From contig DATFBY010000057.1 in the NCBI GenBank assembly GCA_035253585.1, positions 1 to 64,000 of the forward strand: a DNA stretch of 64,000 nucleotides, read 5' to 3'. The notes below the pieces were generated by a model. The model made no database searches, was not told the DNA's origin, and saw nothing but the letters and a program-made list of their open reading frames with translations. Both the position numbers and the translations under genes were made by a program. This document shows positions 43,554 to 54,799 of this stretch, one piece after another (position 1 is the first letter of the stretch; the number at the start of each line of letters is the position of its first letter). Source of the DNA: DATFBY01 sp035253585. GTDB taxonomy: Bacteria; Gemmatimonadota; Gemmatimonadetes; Gemmatimonadales; Gemmatimonadaceae.

Positions 43554-45580
43554 TTCTCGTCGGTGAGCTTTCCCTCTGGGTCGCGCTGTTGATGGCGGCT
43601 TGGGGGGCGACGGTCAGCTTCGCCGGTGGCATGCTCCAGCGCGAGGAGCTGGTGCGAAGTGGTCGACGCGCGCTCTACGCCACCTTCGCCTTCGTGCTGC
43701 TCGCCTCGTTAGGCTTGTGGAGCGCACTGCTCGCATCGGACTTCTCCTTCCGCTACGTCGCGTCGTACACCAGTGCCAACCTGCCTACGGTGTACAAGGT
43801 GACGGCACTATGGGCGGGGCAGTCGGGCTCGTTGCTCTTCTGGGCGCTGATCCTGACGATGTACTCGGCGGTCGCGGTGTTCACTGGGCGAAAGACCAAC
43901 CGCGCGCTGATGCCCTACGTCTCGGGCACACTCTCGGCGGTCGCCGTGTTTTTCCTGCTCGTGCTCTGCATCGGGCAGAATCCGTACGAGCGGATGGACT
44001 TCATTCCCGCCGACGGCCGGGGGATGAATCCGCAGCTCCAGAATCCAGGGATGGCGGCCCATCCGCCCAACCTCTACCTCGGCTACATCGCGACGACGAT
44101 TCCGTTCGCCTTTGCGATCGCCGCGCTCCTCACCCGCCGGCTGGACGCGGAGTGGTTAGGCGCCGTCAGGCGGTGGTCGCTTCTATCGTGGTTCTTCCTC
44201 ACGGTCGGAATCGTGCTCGGCATGTGGTGGGCGTACGTCGAGCTCGGCTGGGGCGGTTACTGGGCGTGGGATCCGGTGGAGAACGCGTCGTTCCTTCCGT
44301 GGCTCACCGGCACCGCGTTTCTCCATTCGATCATGGTGCAGGAAAAGCGGGGTATGCTGCGCAAGTGGAACGTGACGCTGGTGGTGTCGACATTCCTGCT
44401 GTCGATCCTCGGCACGTTCATCACGCGGAGTGGCGTGATCTCCAGCGTGCACTCGTTCGCGCAGTCCGAGGTGGGTTACTGGTTCGCCGGGTTCCTGCTC
44501 GTCGCCATCGCGATCACCGCGTATCTGGTGACGACGCGTCTCGATGACTTGCGCGCGCGCGCGACCCTCGAGAGCATGGCCAGCCGCGAAGCGAGCTTCC
44601 TGTTCAACAACCTTCTGCTGGTCGGCATCGCGTTCTCGGTCCTCTGGGGAACGCTCTTCCCGATGTTGAGCGAGGCGGTTCGAGGCGAGAAGATCACCGT
44701 CGGCCCGCCGTTCTTCAATCAGGTCAACATTCCGCTCGGCCTGTTGTTACTCGCGCTCACCGGTATCGGACCGCTCATCGCCTGGCGTCGGGCCTCGCTC
44801 GAGAATCTCAAGCGGCAGTTCACTGGGCCGGTGATTGGAGGAGTCGTCGCGCTCGCCCTGCTCGTCGCGTTAGGCATGCGCGATGTGTACGCGCTCATCG
44901 CCTACACGCTGGCCGGCTTCGTGATGACCACCATCCTGCAGGAGTTCACCAAGGGCGTCGGCGCCCGCAGAAGGATGTACGGCGAAGGCTCGGCCACCGC
45001 ACTCGTTAGGCTCATTGGACGAAACCGCCGGCGCTATGGCGGCTACATCGTGCACGTCGGTATCGTCGTGCTCTTTGCGGCGTTTGCTGGTCTCGCGTTC
45101 CGGAAGGAGTACGATGTCACGCTCAAGGCTGGGGAGACGTTCTCGGCCGTCGATCCGTACGGGAAGCGTTGGACGTTCACCAGTGACGGTGTGTACTCGA
45201 GCAAGGTGCTGAATCGGTACGTCACGGGCGTATCGCTCCAGGCCCGCCCCGACGACGATTCACCGCGGCTGATCAAGAGTGAGAAGCGGCAGCACTTCGA
45301 CACGCAGGGGCAGCCGAGCTTCGAGCCGTCGACCGAGGTGGGGATCCTCACGCGCGCGCGGCAAGACGTGTACGTCGTGTTGGCGGGCGTGACCAACGAT
45401 GCCGGCGAGACGGCCGAGGTGCGCATCACCTTCAATCCGCTGGTGGTGTGGGTGTGGGTCGGCGGGATCATCATGGCCCTGGGCGGGCTGATCGTCATGT
45501 GGCCGCAGGCGCAGCAGCGGCGCGTGGCCAGCGGATATCGGGCGACGCTTCGCCCGGAGCACGCGACCGCCGACGCCTGA
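43550..45580 (+). CDS. ccmF: Cytochrome c-type biogenesis protein CcmF (haem lyase)
   Basis: The protein is 676 residues with about 14 membrane helices. The WWD haem-handling segment is MWWAYVELGWGGYWAWDPVENASF near residue 225-250. Conserved His flank it in the helices. A large periplasmic loop near the C terminus starts AGLAFRKEYDVTL. CcmF attaches haem from CcmE to apocytochrome with CcmH. It is translationally coupled to ccmE; the ccmH-like gene follows after 2 nt. Confidence 0.96.
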   Translation: MILVGELSLWVALLMAAWGATVSFAGGMLQREELVRSGRRALYATFAFVLLASLGLWSALLASDFSFRYVASYTSANLPTVYKVTALWAGQSGSLLFWALILTMYSAVAVFTGRKTNRALMPYVSGTLSAVAVFFLLVLCIGQNPYERMDFIPADGRGMNPQLQNPGMAAHPPNLYLGYIATTIPFAFAIAALLTRRLDAEWLGAVRRWSLLSWFFLTVGIVLGMWWAYVELGWGGYWAWDPVENASFLPWLTGTAFLHSIMVQEKRGMLRKWNVTLVVSTFLLSILGTFITRSGVISSVHSFAQSEVGYWFAGFLLVAIAITAYLVTTRLDDLRARATLESMASREASFLFNNLLLVGIAFSVLWGTLFPMLSEAVRGEKITVGPPFFNQVNIPLGLLLLALTGIGPLIAWRRASLENLKRQFTGPVIGGVVALALLVALGMRDVYALIAYTLAGFVMTTILQEFTKGVGARRRMYGEGSATALVRLIGRNRRRYGGYIVHVGIVVLFAAFAGLAFRKEYDVTLKAGETFSAVDPYGKRWTFTSDGVYSSKVLNRYVTGVSLQARPDDDSPRLIKSEKRQHFDTQGQPSFEPSTEVGILTRARQDVYVVLAGVTNDAGETAEVRITFNPLVVWVWVGGIIMALGGLIVMWPQAQQRRVASGYRATLRPEHATADA

Positions 45581-45582
45581 CA

Positions 45583-46149
45583 ATGCTCACTCGTCGAGCG
45601 TTCGTCGTCCGCGGGGCCGCGGCAATCGGTGGCGTGCTGGCCGCACAGCGCTTCCTCGAAGCGCAAGTCACCGGCGCGGCCAACGTTCCGATGGACCAAG
45701 GGAGCTATCGGCCCGTGCGCCTGGCGCCGAAAGGCGAGCGCGTGCTGAGCGATGTACAGCGCGATGACCTCGAGCACCGCATCCGTTGTCTGTGCGGCTG
45801 TACCCTAGACGTCTACACATGTCGCACCACCGACTTCAGTTGCCAGGTCTCGCCGGCGATGCATCGCGACGTGATCTCGCTGGTCGAGGGCGGATATGGC
45901 GAGCCCGAGATCATCGATGCGTTCATCGGCGTCTATGGCGTGCGCGTGCTGATGGCGCCGCCGAAATCCGGCTTTAACTGGGCCGGCTACCTCGCGCCCT
46001 TCCTGGCAGTCGGCGGCGGCGCGACGCTGATCGCCGTCTTGCTTCGCCGGTGGCGTCACGCCGATGCGCCGCCGGCGCCGGTGGCGGTGGATGCAACGCC
46101 TGACGAGCTGGCCCGGCTCGACGAGCTCGTCAGGCGGGGCGAGCGCTGA
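45583..46149 (+). CDS. ccmH: CcmH/CycL-like cytochrome maturation protein
   Basis: The protein is 188 residues. A Tat-like N terminus (TRRAFVVRGAAAIGGVLA) is followed by the CcmH domain: RIRCLCGC (C69, C71, C73), then TCRT and FSCQ, helical MHRDVISLVEGG and the strand region AFIGVYGVRVLMAPP. A C-terminal membrane segment (YLAPFLAVGGGATLIAVLL) and a short cytosolic tail follow. CcmH reduces apocytochrome CxxCH. The CxCxC in place of the usual RCxxC is atypical. Confidence 0.85.
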   Translation: MLTRRAFVVRGAAAIGGVLAAQRFLEAQVTGAANVPMDQGSYRPVRLAPKGERVLSDVQRDDLEHRIRCLCGCTLDVYTCRTTDFSCQVSPAMHRDVISLVEGGYGEPEIIDAFIGVYGVRVLMAPPKSGFNWAGYLAPFLAVGGGATLIAVLLRRWRHADAPPAPVAVDATPDELARLDELVRRGER

Positions 46150-46152
46150 TCG

Positions 46153-46668
46153 GTGACGGCGCTCATCGTCGGGACGATCGTGGCCGTCGCGGCGCTAGCC
46201 TTCGTATTGCTGCCGCTCTTCGCTGATGCACCCGCCTCAGCCGTCCGCACACCCGACGTACTGCCTGACGAGTCGACCGCCGATTCCAACGCCAGTCGAG
46301 CCGTGGATGCACTGCGCGAAGTGGAGTTCGACCGCGCTACCGGCAAGCTCTCGGATACGGATTACGCCGCCCTGAAGGCCGAGTACACGAAGGAGGCGAT
46401 CGCCGCGATTCGCGCCGAGTCTCGCCAGCGTCCTGAGAGTAGCCCGTCTGTGGGTGGTGCGACCGATGACGCTATCGAAGCCATCATCCTCCGCTATCGG
46501 GCACGACCGCTGAGCTGTAATGGCTGCGGACCGCGCCCCGAGCCGGACGCCCTCTACTGCTCGTCGTGCGGCCGCTATCTGGCCGGCAGTTGCGCCAAGT
46601 GCGGTGCCGCGGTCGACGAGACGGGCGCTCGCTTCTGCAAGTCCTGCGGCCACACACTCGCTGCCTAG
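46153..46668 (+). CDS. CcmI-N-terminal-like protein with zinc ribbon
   Basis: The protein is 171 residues from a GTG three bases after ccmH. One N-terminal membrane helix (IVGTIVAVAALAFVLLPLF) is followed by a helical CcmI/CycH-like stretch (ALREVEFDRATGKLSDTDYAALKAEY). The C terminus is a double zinc ribbon: CNGCGPRP, YCSSCGRYL, CAKCGAAV, FCKSCGH. CcmI normally presents apocytochrome through TPRs; here that part is replaced by the zinc ribbon. Confidence 0.78.
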   Translation: MTALIVGTIVAVAALAFVLLPLFADAPASAVRTPDVLPDESTADSNASRAVDALREVEFDRATGKLSDTDYAALKAEYTKEAIAAIRAESRQRPESSPSVGGATDDAIEAIILRYRARPLSCNGCGPRPEPDALYCSSCGRYLAGSCAKCGAAVDETGARFCKSCGHTLAA

Positions 46669-46687
46669 TCATCGGGACTCGGAGTCC
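46668..46687. repeat. Intergenic word with small hairpin between convergent genes
   Basis: GTCATCGGGACTCGG at 46668-46682 is identical to 25383-25397. GGACT (46675-46679) and AGTCC (46683-46687) form a 5-bp stem. It sits in the 25-nt gap between convergent gene ends. It is too weak to be a proven terminator. Confidence 0.55.
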
Positions 46688-46693
46688 GGTGGA

Positions 46694-48496
46694 CTAAAGC
46701 TCCGTCCTTTCCAAACGCGTGAGCGCCATGGATAGAGGCGCGAACGTCGCGGTGAGGCAGAGCAGCGCTGCTAGAGCAAAGCCGACCGTCATCTCAGAAG
46801 GCGATATCGGCGTGCCGAACTGCCGCGCGCTGAGATAGGCGTACACGGGACGCGCCTCCAGAATGACTACGCCGCCGATGACGCCGATCGACAACATCAT
46901 GAAAACGAGGCCGCCGAAGGAGGTGGGGATCTGCGCCGCGTTCTCGGTGCCGTACTGCGGAAAGAGTACGCCGAGCGCCAGCGCCAGACCGGCGATCGCA
47001 AAGGTGAGGAGCGTGATTGTCAGCACCGAGACGAGCATCATGAACGCCGACACCTGAAGCAGCACATTGGTGACGAAGACGATGCCGACCGCGAGCAGCA
47101 GCAGTGGCAGCGTCCCCGTCCAGAACTTGGCCCATAAGAGCGCGCGCATCGGCATCGGACTCGATTTGAGGAGCCAGAGCGTGCGCCCCTCGAGGCTCAC
47201 GGCGGGAAAGATGAAGCGCGCCGCGATCGAGGCGAGGACGAAGCCGGCGAGGACCAGATTCAGAAAGGGAATCGTCTGGCGCAGGAAAAACGTGACTCCC
47301 TCCCCGCGCAGCGGGAGGAACTTGATGTTGAAGACATAGACTAGGACCAGCACCGCCAGCAAGATGAGCTGCGACCACTGCGTGGTGTCGCGGAAAAAGA
47401 GCCGCACTTCCTTGAGCACGAGCTCGCGGCGGAGTGTGCCTAACGGGGCAAGCAAACGCGCGCCGATCTGACGCATGGCGCGGCCTCGCGTCCATCGCTC
47501 GGCGCCTTCCTGCGCCTTTGTGAAGCCGGCTGGATAGAGCGCGCGATGCAGCAAGGCGCCTAACACCACGAACGCGGCGGCGGTCGACCAAAGCAAGTAG
47601 AAGGGAAGGGGGTCCGTCTGCCCGAGAAGTGCCGACATCACGCCGTGCTGGACCCACTCGCTTGGAAGGAATGCGGACGTCGGTGTCCGCAGCACCGCGA
47701 TGAAATCGACCAGCGAGCGAAAGCCCTCGGGACGCGCCAACTGCTCCGGACGCAGTAGTCGGAAGAGCAGCACCAGACCCGCGGCGGCCAGAACGGCGAT
47801 CACGCTGAGGATGTCTCGCGTGCGACGCGCCGGAAAAATGTTGACGAGAAGGAGGGTGATCGCACTGCCAATCACTGACGGCAACACGAGAAACGGAATG
47901 AACGTCCCGATCACCACCAGCACGAACGACGCGCCGCCGCGGTAGACCCAGCCGTACGCGACGAAGATCGGCACCGCCATCAACGTCACCATCCAGCTCG
48001 AGTGCAGCGTGGTCTCGAGCAGCTTCGCGCCATACAGCTTGAGCCAGTCGACAGGCGCCGTCGCCAGAATGTCCAGATCTCGGGCGAGAAAGAACGTCGA
48101 CAGCGCGGTGATGATGTTCGAGAGCAGCAGGATCGAGAGAAAGCTGACGAAGATGAGTCCCAGCATCTTCCCGGCGAGGAACGGGCCGATGTCGGGAACC
48201 GCGCGGAAGTACGTCAGGATCCGCGTCAGCACCATCAGAATGAAGGTCCAGAAGGCGAAGCCGATTCCGAGCAGGAGTAGCAGCCGGCTGCCTGAGCCCC
48301 GCTCCGCCTTGGTGCTGCGCGCCCGAGCCGTCAGCCACTTCGGTCGCAGCAGCGTCCACATCGACGGGTCAGGTATTTCGGCCGCTGCCGGCGCCGGCGA
48401 GGTCTCGGGCGTCTGGAGGAGCGGCCGATCGGGCTGCACTCTCGGGACGAACCGGACGCGATAGTCGTCCGTCTTCTCGTTAGGCGTCGAGGACAT
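46694..48496 (-). CDS. ABC-2-type exporter permease
   Basis: The protein is 600 residues from the ATG at 48496, overlapping the ATPase stop by 17 nt. A cytosolic N-terminal ~65 residues precede about 12-14 hydrophobic helices spread over the chain: LLLLLGIGFAFWTFILMVL, LIFVSFLSILLLSNIITAL, later ILLAVLVLVYVFNIKFLPL. No nucleotide-binding or substrate motif is seen. It is likely the membrane half of an exporter with the ATPase at 48480-49238; the substrate is unknown. Confidence 0.8.
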   Translation of the reverse strand: MSSTPNEKTDDYRVRFVPRVQPDRPLLQTPETSPAPAAAEIPDPSMWTLLRPKWLTARARSTKAERGSGSRLLLLLGIGFAFWTFILMVLTRILTYFRAVPDIGPFLAGKMLGLIFVSFLSILLLSNIITALSTFFLARDLDILATAPVDWLKLYGAKLLETTLHSSWMVTLMAVPIFVAYGWVYRGGASFVLVVIGTFIPFLVLPSVIGSAITLLLVNIFPARRTRDILSVIAVLAAAGLVLLFRLLRPEQLARPEGFRSLVDFIAVLRTPTSAFLPSEWVQHGVMSALLGQTDPLPFYLLWSTAAAFVVLGALLHRALYPAGFTKAQEGAERWTRGRAMRQIGARLLAPLGTLRRELVLKEVRLFFRDTTQWSQLILLAVLVLVYVFNIKFLPLRGEGVTFFLRQTIPFLNLVLAGFVLASIAARFIFPAVSLEGRTLWLLKSSPMPMRALLWAKFWTGTLPLLLLAVGIVFVTNVLLQVSAFMMLVSVLTITLLTFAIAGLALALGVLFPQYGTENAAQIPTSFGGLVFMMLSIGVIGGVVILEARPVYAYLSARQFGTPISPSEMTVGFALAALLCLTATFAPLSMALTRLERTEL

Positions 48497-49238
48497 CCGC
48501 CAGCTCGCGCCGGGTGTTCTCGCCGGTGAGGCGGAGGAAGAGCTGCTCGAGTCCCGTCGCGCCCGACATCTCGCGCTGGTGCAGCTCATCCATCGTTCCG
48601 CACGCCCGGATCCGGCCGTTGGCGATGATGGCAATGCGATCGCACAACGTCTCGGCGACTTCCAGGGTGTGCGTCGACATCATGATCGTGTTGCCGCGGC
48701 GTGTGTACTCGCGAAACAGATCCTTGAGAATTCGCGCCGCCTTGGGATCGAGTCCGACCATGGGCTCGTCCACCACGATCACTTCCGGTCGATGAAGAAA
48801 TGCGCTGGAGATGATCAGCTTCTGCCGCATCCCGTGGCTGTAGCTCTCCACCAGCTCGTCTTTCCAGTCGGCGAGATCGAATAGCTCGAGCAGCTCATCC
48901 ATGCGTCGCTCGACCGCCTCGCCTTCCTGGCCGTAGAGTCCGGCGACGAAGCGCAGGAACTCGCCGCCGGTGAGCTTCTCGTAGATGAAAGGGCGGTCGG
49001 GGATGAAGCCGAGCTTGTACTTCGCGGCGCGCGGGTCTTTCACGATGTCGATGCCGCCGATCTTCACCGAGCCCGCGGTGGGTCCGAGAATTCCGGCGAT
49101 CATACGCATCGTCGTCGTCTTCCCGGCGCCATTCGGACCCAGAAAGCCGAACAGCTCGCCGGTGGGCACGTCGAGGTCGATGCAATCCACGGCGGTGAAG
49201 CTGCCGTAGCGCTTCGTGAGGTTTCGCAGCTCGATCAT
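48480..49238 (-). CDS. ABC transporter ATP-binding protein
   Basis: The protein is 252 residues. Walker A GPNGAGKTTTMR near residue 37, Q-loop region LGFIPDRPFIY (Q replaced in this region), signature SHGMRQKLIISSAFLHR, Walker B VIVVDEPMVGLDP, then H-loop STHTL. It energises the adjacent permease. The signature is SHGMRQK rather than LSGGQ, as in the ABC-2 exporter subfamily. It lies 13 nt downstream of the transglutaminase stop side on the same strand. Confidence 0.93.
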   Translation of the reverse strand: MIELRNLTKRYGSFTAVDCIDLDVPTGELFGFLGPNGAGKTTTMRMIAGILGPTAGSVKIGGIDIVKDPRAAKYKLGFIPDRPFIYEKLTGGEFLRFVAGLYGQEGEAVERRMDELLELFDLADWKDELVESYSHGMRQKLIISSAFLHRPEVIVVDEPMVGLDPKAARILKDLFREYTRRGNTIMMSTHTLEVAETLCDRIAIIANGRIRACGTMDELHQREMSGATGLEQLFLRLTGENTRRELADVLDA

Positions 49239-49251
49239 GTGAGTCGGACGG

Positions 49252-50787
49252 TCACTGCGTGGCGAGAATCTCGATGTCGAGAGTGCCGATCAGCCGAAGG
49301 AGCTCCGCCTGACGGGCGTACCCTCCTATGACGAATCGCAGGTGCGCCGCGTCAGCGGGGAACTGTCCGAACGTCGGATCGACTGCCACCCAGTCGCCGA
49401 GCCAGACCTCGGGCCAGGCGTGGTAGTAGAACTTCCCGCCCACGTAGGCGAGACCGGCGGCCGAGCGGGCGGGCAGTCCGGCGGCGCGCGCCAGCGCGAC
49501 GTAGAGCTGCGTATGCTCGTTGCAATCGCCACGGCGCGTGCGCAGCACGTGCATCGCGTTCGGGATCGACATCGTGATGTGCTTTCGTACCGAATCGTGC
49601 ACCCAACTCGTTAGGCGCTGGGCGACGATGCGCGGGTCGCGCTCGCCGTCCACGATGCGGGCCGCGAGCATTCGCATCTCGGGGGCATCCGACTGAATGA
49701 GCGGTTCCGGACCAAGGTATTGGCGAAACTGCGGGTCGCGGAGCGGCAGGCGATAACTCGCGCGAAGCCGCGACTCGTCCTCGCGCGAGATCGAGAGCAC
49801 GCGTCCGGACAAACGCTGTCGGCCGCCGTCGAGCTCCCATCGTTCGAGCTGAGGCTGCATCAACGCAACGCGCAGGCGCGACAGCGCCTGACGATTTCGA
49901 ATCCGCACGTTGGCGGCGATCGCCGTCGTTTCCTGGATGTCGTCGCTGGGGCGCAGCGCGCGTCTCGATGGGTCGCCGATCCAGTTCTGGTACGCGATCT
50001 CGAATGCGGTCCGGTGCAACGTGAGGTTGCCGAGCTGACGCGACTCGATCATACGCCCCTGCTCGTCGACCCAACCGCTCAGCGTCTGGCTGCCATCCTG
50101 CTCGATCCGCCACGCGCGCACGGTGTCGCTGCGGGCCGGCACCCACTTGCCGATGGAGCTGTCCGCCCGCGCGCTGTCGGCGATGACGAAGACGGATTCG
50201 GCCAGCACGCGAATGTTCGCCTCCGTCGGTGCCATCGCCAGCGGATCGAACATCGTGAACTGATATCGCTCCCCGATGCTCGGCTCGCTGCCTAACACGA
50301 GCGCGAGCGGAACCGCGCTCGGAAGGAGCACCGGCTTCGTCAGGCGAACCAACTGCGTGTCGGGCAGCGACCCATCCGTCACCACCACCAGCCGCAGCAG
50401 TGTATCGCCGATCACGTCGCCATGCGCGCGATACGGTCCGAGTGACGCACCCAGCTCGAGCGCGAATCGCTGGAGGTGCAGCCGCCGATTGAGCTCGGCG
50501 CGCAGCCGACCCGATGCGCGGTGCACTCTCGCGTCGGCGAGCAGATCCACGACGAAGTAGTCCTCGACCTGCACGCCCAGTACGGTCGTGTCGATCGTGG
50601 TGGAGGCGAAGCCCACCTGCCGATCGTTCTGCCTGACGATGTAGTATTCGCCGCCAGGCGTCACTCTCAGGCCGGCGGCCGCCAGTCGATCTGACTCCGG
50701 CCGGAAGAGCTCCCTACGGGCGAGCACCGCCAACCCGACAATCCAGGCGAGCAGGATCGCCAAGGCGATCGACGTGCGGCGCCTCAT
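49252..50787 (-). CDS. Transglutaminase-like protease-fold protein
   Basis: The protein is 511 residues from the ATG at 50787. An N-terminal membrane anchor (IALAILLAWIVGLAVLARRE) precedes a ~350-residue beta-rich region. The C-terminal transglutaminase domain has the catalytic Cys in RRGDCNEHTQLYVALA, His in YYHAWPEVWL and Asp in AVDPTFGQ. It is periplasmic-facing. It could be a protease, transglutaminase or acyltransferase on envelope proteins. It overlaps the macro-domain gene by 4 nt. Confidence 0.85.
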   Translation of the reverse strand: MRRRTSIALAILLAWIVGLAVLARRELFRPESDRLAAAGLRVTPGGEYYIVRQNDRQVGFASTTIDTTVLGVQVEDYFVVDLLADARVHRASGRLRAELNRRLHLQRFALELGASLGPYRAHGDVIGDTLLRLVVVTDGSLPDTQLVRLTKPVLLPSAVPLALVLGSEPSIGERYQFTMFDPLAMAPTEANIRVLAESVFVIADSARADSSIGKWVPARSDTVRAWRIEQDGSQTLSGWVDEQGRMIESRQLGNLTLHRTAFEIAYQNWIGDPSRRALRPSDDIQETTAIAANVRIRNRQALSRLRVALMQPQLERWELDGGRQRLSGRVLSISREDESRLRASYRLPLRDPQFRQYLGPEPLIQSDAPEMRMLAARIVDGERDPRIVAQRLTSWVHDSVRKHITMSIPNAMHVLRTRRGDCNEHTQLYVALARAAGLPARSAAGLAYVGGKFYYHAWPEVWLGDWVAVDPTFGQFPADAAHLRFVIGGYARQAELLRLIGTLDIEILATQ

Positions 50788-51287
50788 TGCGCGACTCTGC
50801 CTAACGCGGCGGCGAAGACCTCTTCCTCGGTCGACGACTCCAGAACGATCGTGACGGCGACCGGATGGCTCGATCTCGCCATGTGGCTGCTGATGACATC
50901 GACCATGATCTCGGCGCAGTCCTCGATCTCGAGATTGCCGGCGCCGAGGCCGAATGGCGCGACCGCCAGCGCACCCATTCTCCAATCGGACGCCCGTTGC
51001 AGTGCGCTGATCAGAGCGCGCCTGACGCTCGATCGACTGACCGCCTCTAGGTCGCTGGCGACGACCGCGCTCACCAGCAGCTCGACGGGGAGCTCACCCG
51101 CGCCCGTGACCACCGCGGACCCGACGGGCAGCGGCTCTCGCGCAACGAGCTGCGCCGCCAGCGCTGGACCGCCAGCGACTTCGACGCGCCGAAGGAGCGG
51201 GGTGGTGGGGCGAAGCTCCGCCGTCACCGGCCACGCCAAGGCGTCGGCCTGTACGAAGGCGAGGTCGTCGATGCGCAGCTGGATCAC
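50784..51287 (-). CDS. Macro-domain protein (ADP-ribose-binding), divergent
   Basis: The protein is 167 residues. The macro-domain layout is recognised by an N-terminal QADALAWPVTAELRPTTPLLRR, then PVGSAVVTGAGELPVELLVSAVV, SSVRRALISALQRASDWRMGALAVAPFGLGAGNL. The usual Asn in the N-terminal ADP-ribose site is not evident, so it may have lost hydrolase activity. It is the upstream partner of the transglutaminase gene. The cutA gene is 9 nt upstream. Confidence 0.7.
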   Translation of the reverse strand: MIQLRIDDLAFVQADALAWPVTAELRPTTPLLRRVEVAGGPALAAQLVAREPLPVGSAVVTGAGELPVELLVSAVVASDLEAVSRSSVRRALISALQRASDWRMGALAVAPFGLGAGNLEIEDCAEIMVDVISSHMARSSHPVAVTIVLESSTEEEVFAAALGRVAQ

Positions 51288-51296
51288 GGAGTTGCG

Positions 51297-51632
51297 TTAG
51301 GTGAGCGCGAGCGAGGTTTCACCCGTGATCCATTGGAGATACTTCCCTAAACCGCCCGCCACCGGGAGGGCGAGCAGCTCCGGCACCTTGTACGGGTGAA
51401 GCTCGCTGAAGGCGACCCCGAGTGCTTCGAGGCGAGCCGCCCTGGTTTTGAGGAGAATGACGGTCTCCTGCTCGTCCGCTGTCTTCCCCTCCCAGCGATA
51501 GAGGGATCTCGCGCCCGGCAGGAGGGTTCCGCAGGCGATCAACCGGCGCTCCAGCAGCGCCTGCACCAATTCCACCGCCTCGTCGGCGGTCGAGACCGTG
51601 GTCAACACCACCACGGCGTCCGTCTGAGCCAT
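51297..51632 (-). CDS. cutA: Divalent-cation tolerance protein CutA
   Basis: The protein is 111 residues, normal length. CutA core: VVLTTVSTADEAVELVQALLERRLIACGTLLPGARSLYRWEGK, then LHPYKVPELLALPV and YLQWI. It forms a trimer; the Cys in LIACGT and the ELHPYKVPE strand are the family hallmarks. The function (copper or general metal tolerance, or signalling) is debated. It starts the minus-strand run towards the macro-domain protein. Its TAA stop lies in GTTAGG. Confidence 0.93.
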   Translation of the reverse strand: MAQTDAVVVLTTVSTADEAVELVQALLERRLIACGTLLPGARSLYRWEGKTADEQETVILLKTRAARLEALGVAFSELHPYKVPELLALPVAGGLGKYLQWITGETSLALT

Positions 51633-51715
51633 GTGATAGCCGTCAGGTTGAAGGGAAGACGGAATTTAGACGACCAAACCGGGCATTCGGCATTGGTTCA
51701 ACAAGCCCAAGGGCG

Positions 51716-51812
51716 CCATCCGCCATCCGCCATCCGCCATCCGCCATCGGGGGCAGGCGGTGAGATCGTTGCCCCGCGGCCCGGATGGCTGATGGCCGAT
51801 GGCGGTTGGCAC
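51716..51812. repeat. 7-bp tandem repeat with complementary arm in the cutA-uvrA spacer
   Basis: The unit GCCATCC is repeated four times (51716-51743) followed by GCCATCG at 51744-51750. Downstream, at about 51782-51812, GGATGGC and GATGGC words run in the opposite sense, so the two parts can fold as imperfect inverted repeats. It occupies part of the divergent spacer and so may affect the promoters of both genes. Confidence 0.75.
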
Positions 51813-51904
51813 CGTTGGGTTGTGTGACCGTCCAACTCCACTGCTGACACGCACTAACTGCCACACTTGAATCTCGCGTGCTTGCGGGCCAGCTTTCCCT
51901 GGCT

Positions 51905-54793
<2,889 letters not shown>

Positions 54794-54799
54794 AGCGCG

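Noticed and set aside
46794..48359. Long frame overlapping the ABC permease (521 residues)
   Set aside because: Arg/Pro/Ala-rich shadow of the hydrophobic permease frame.
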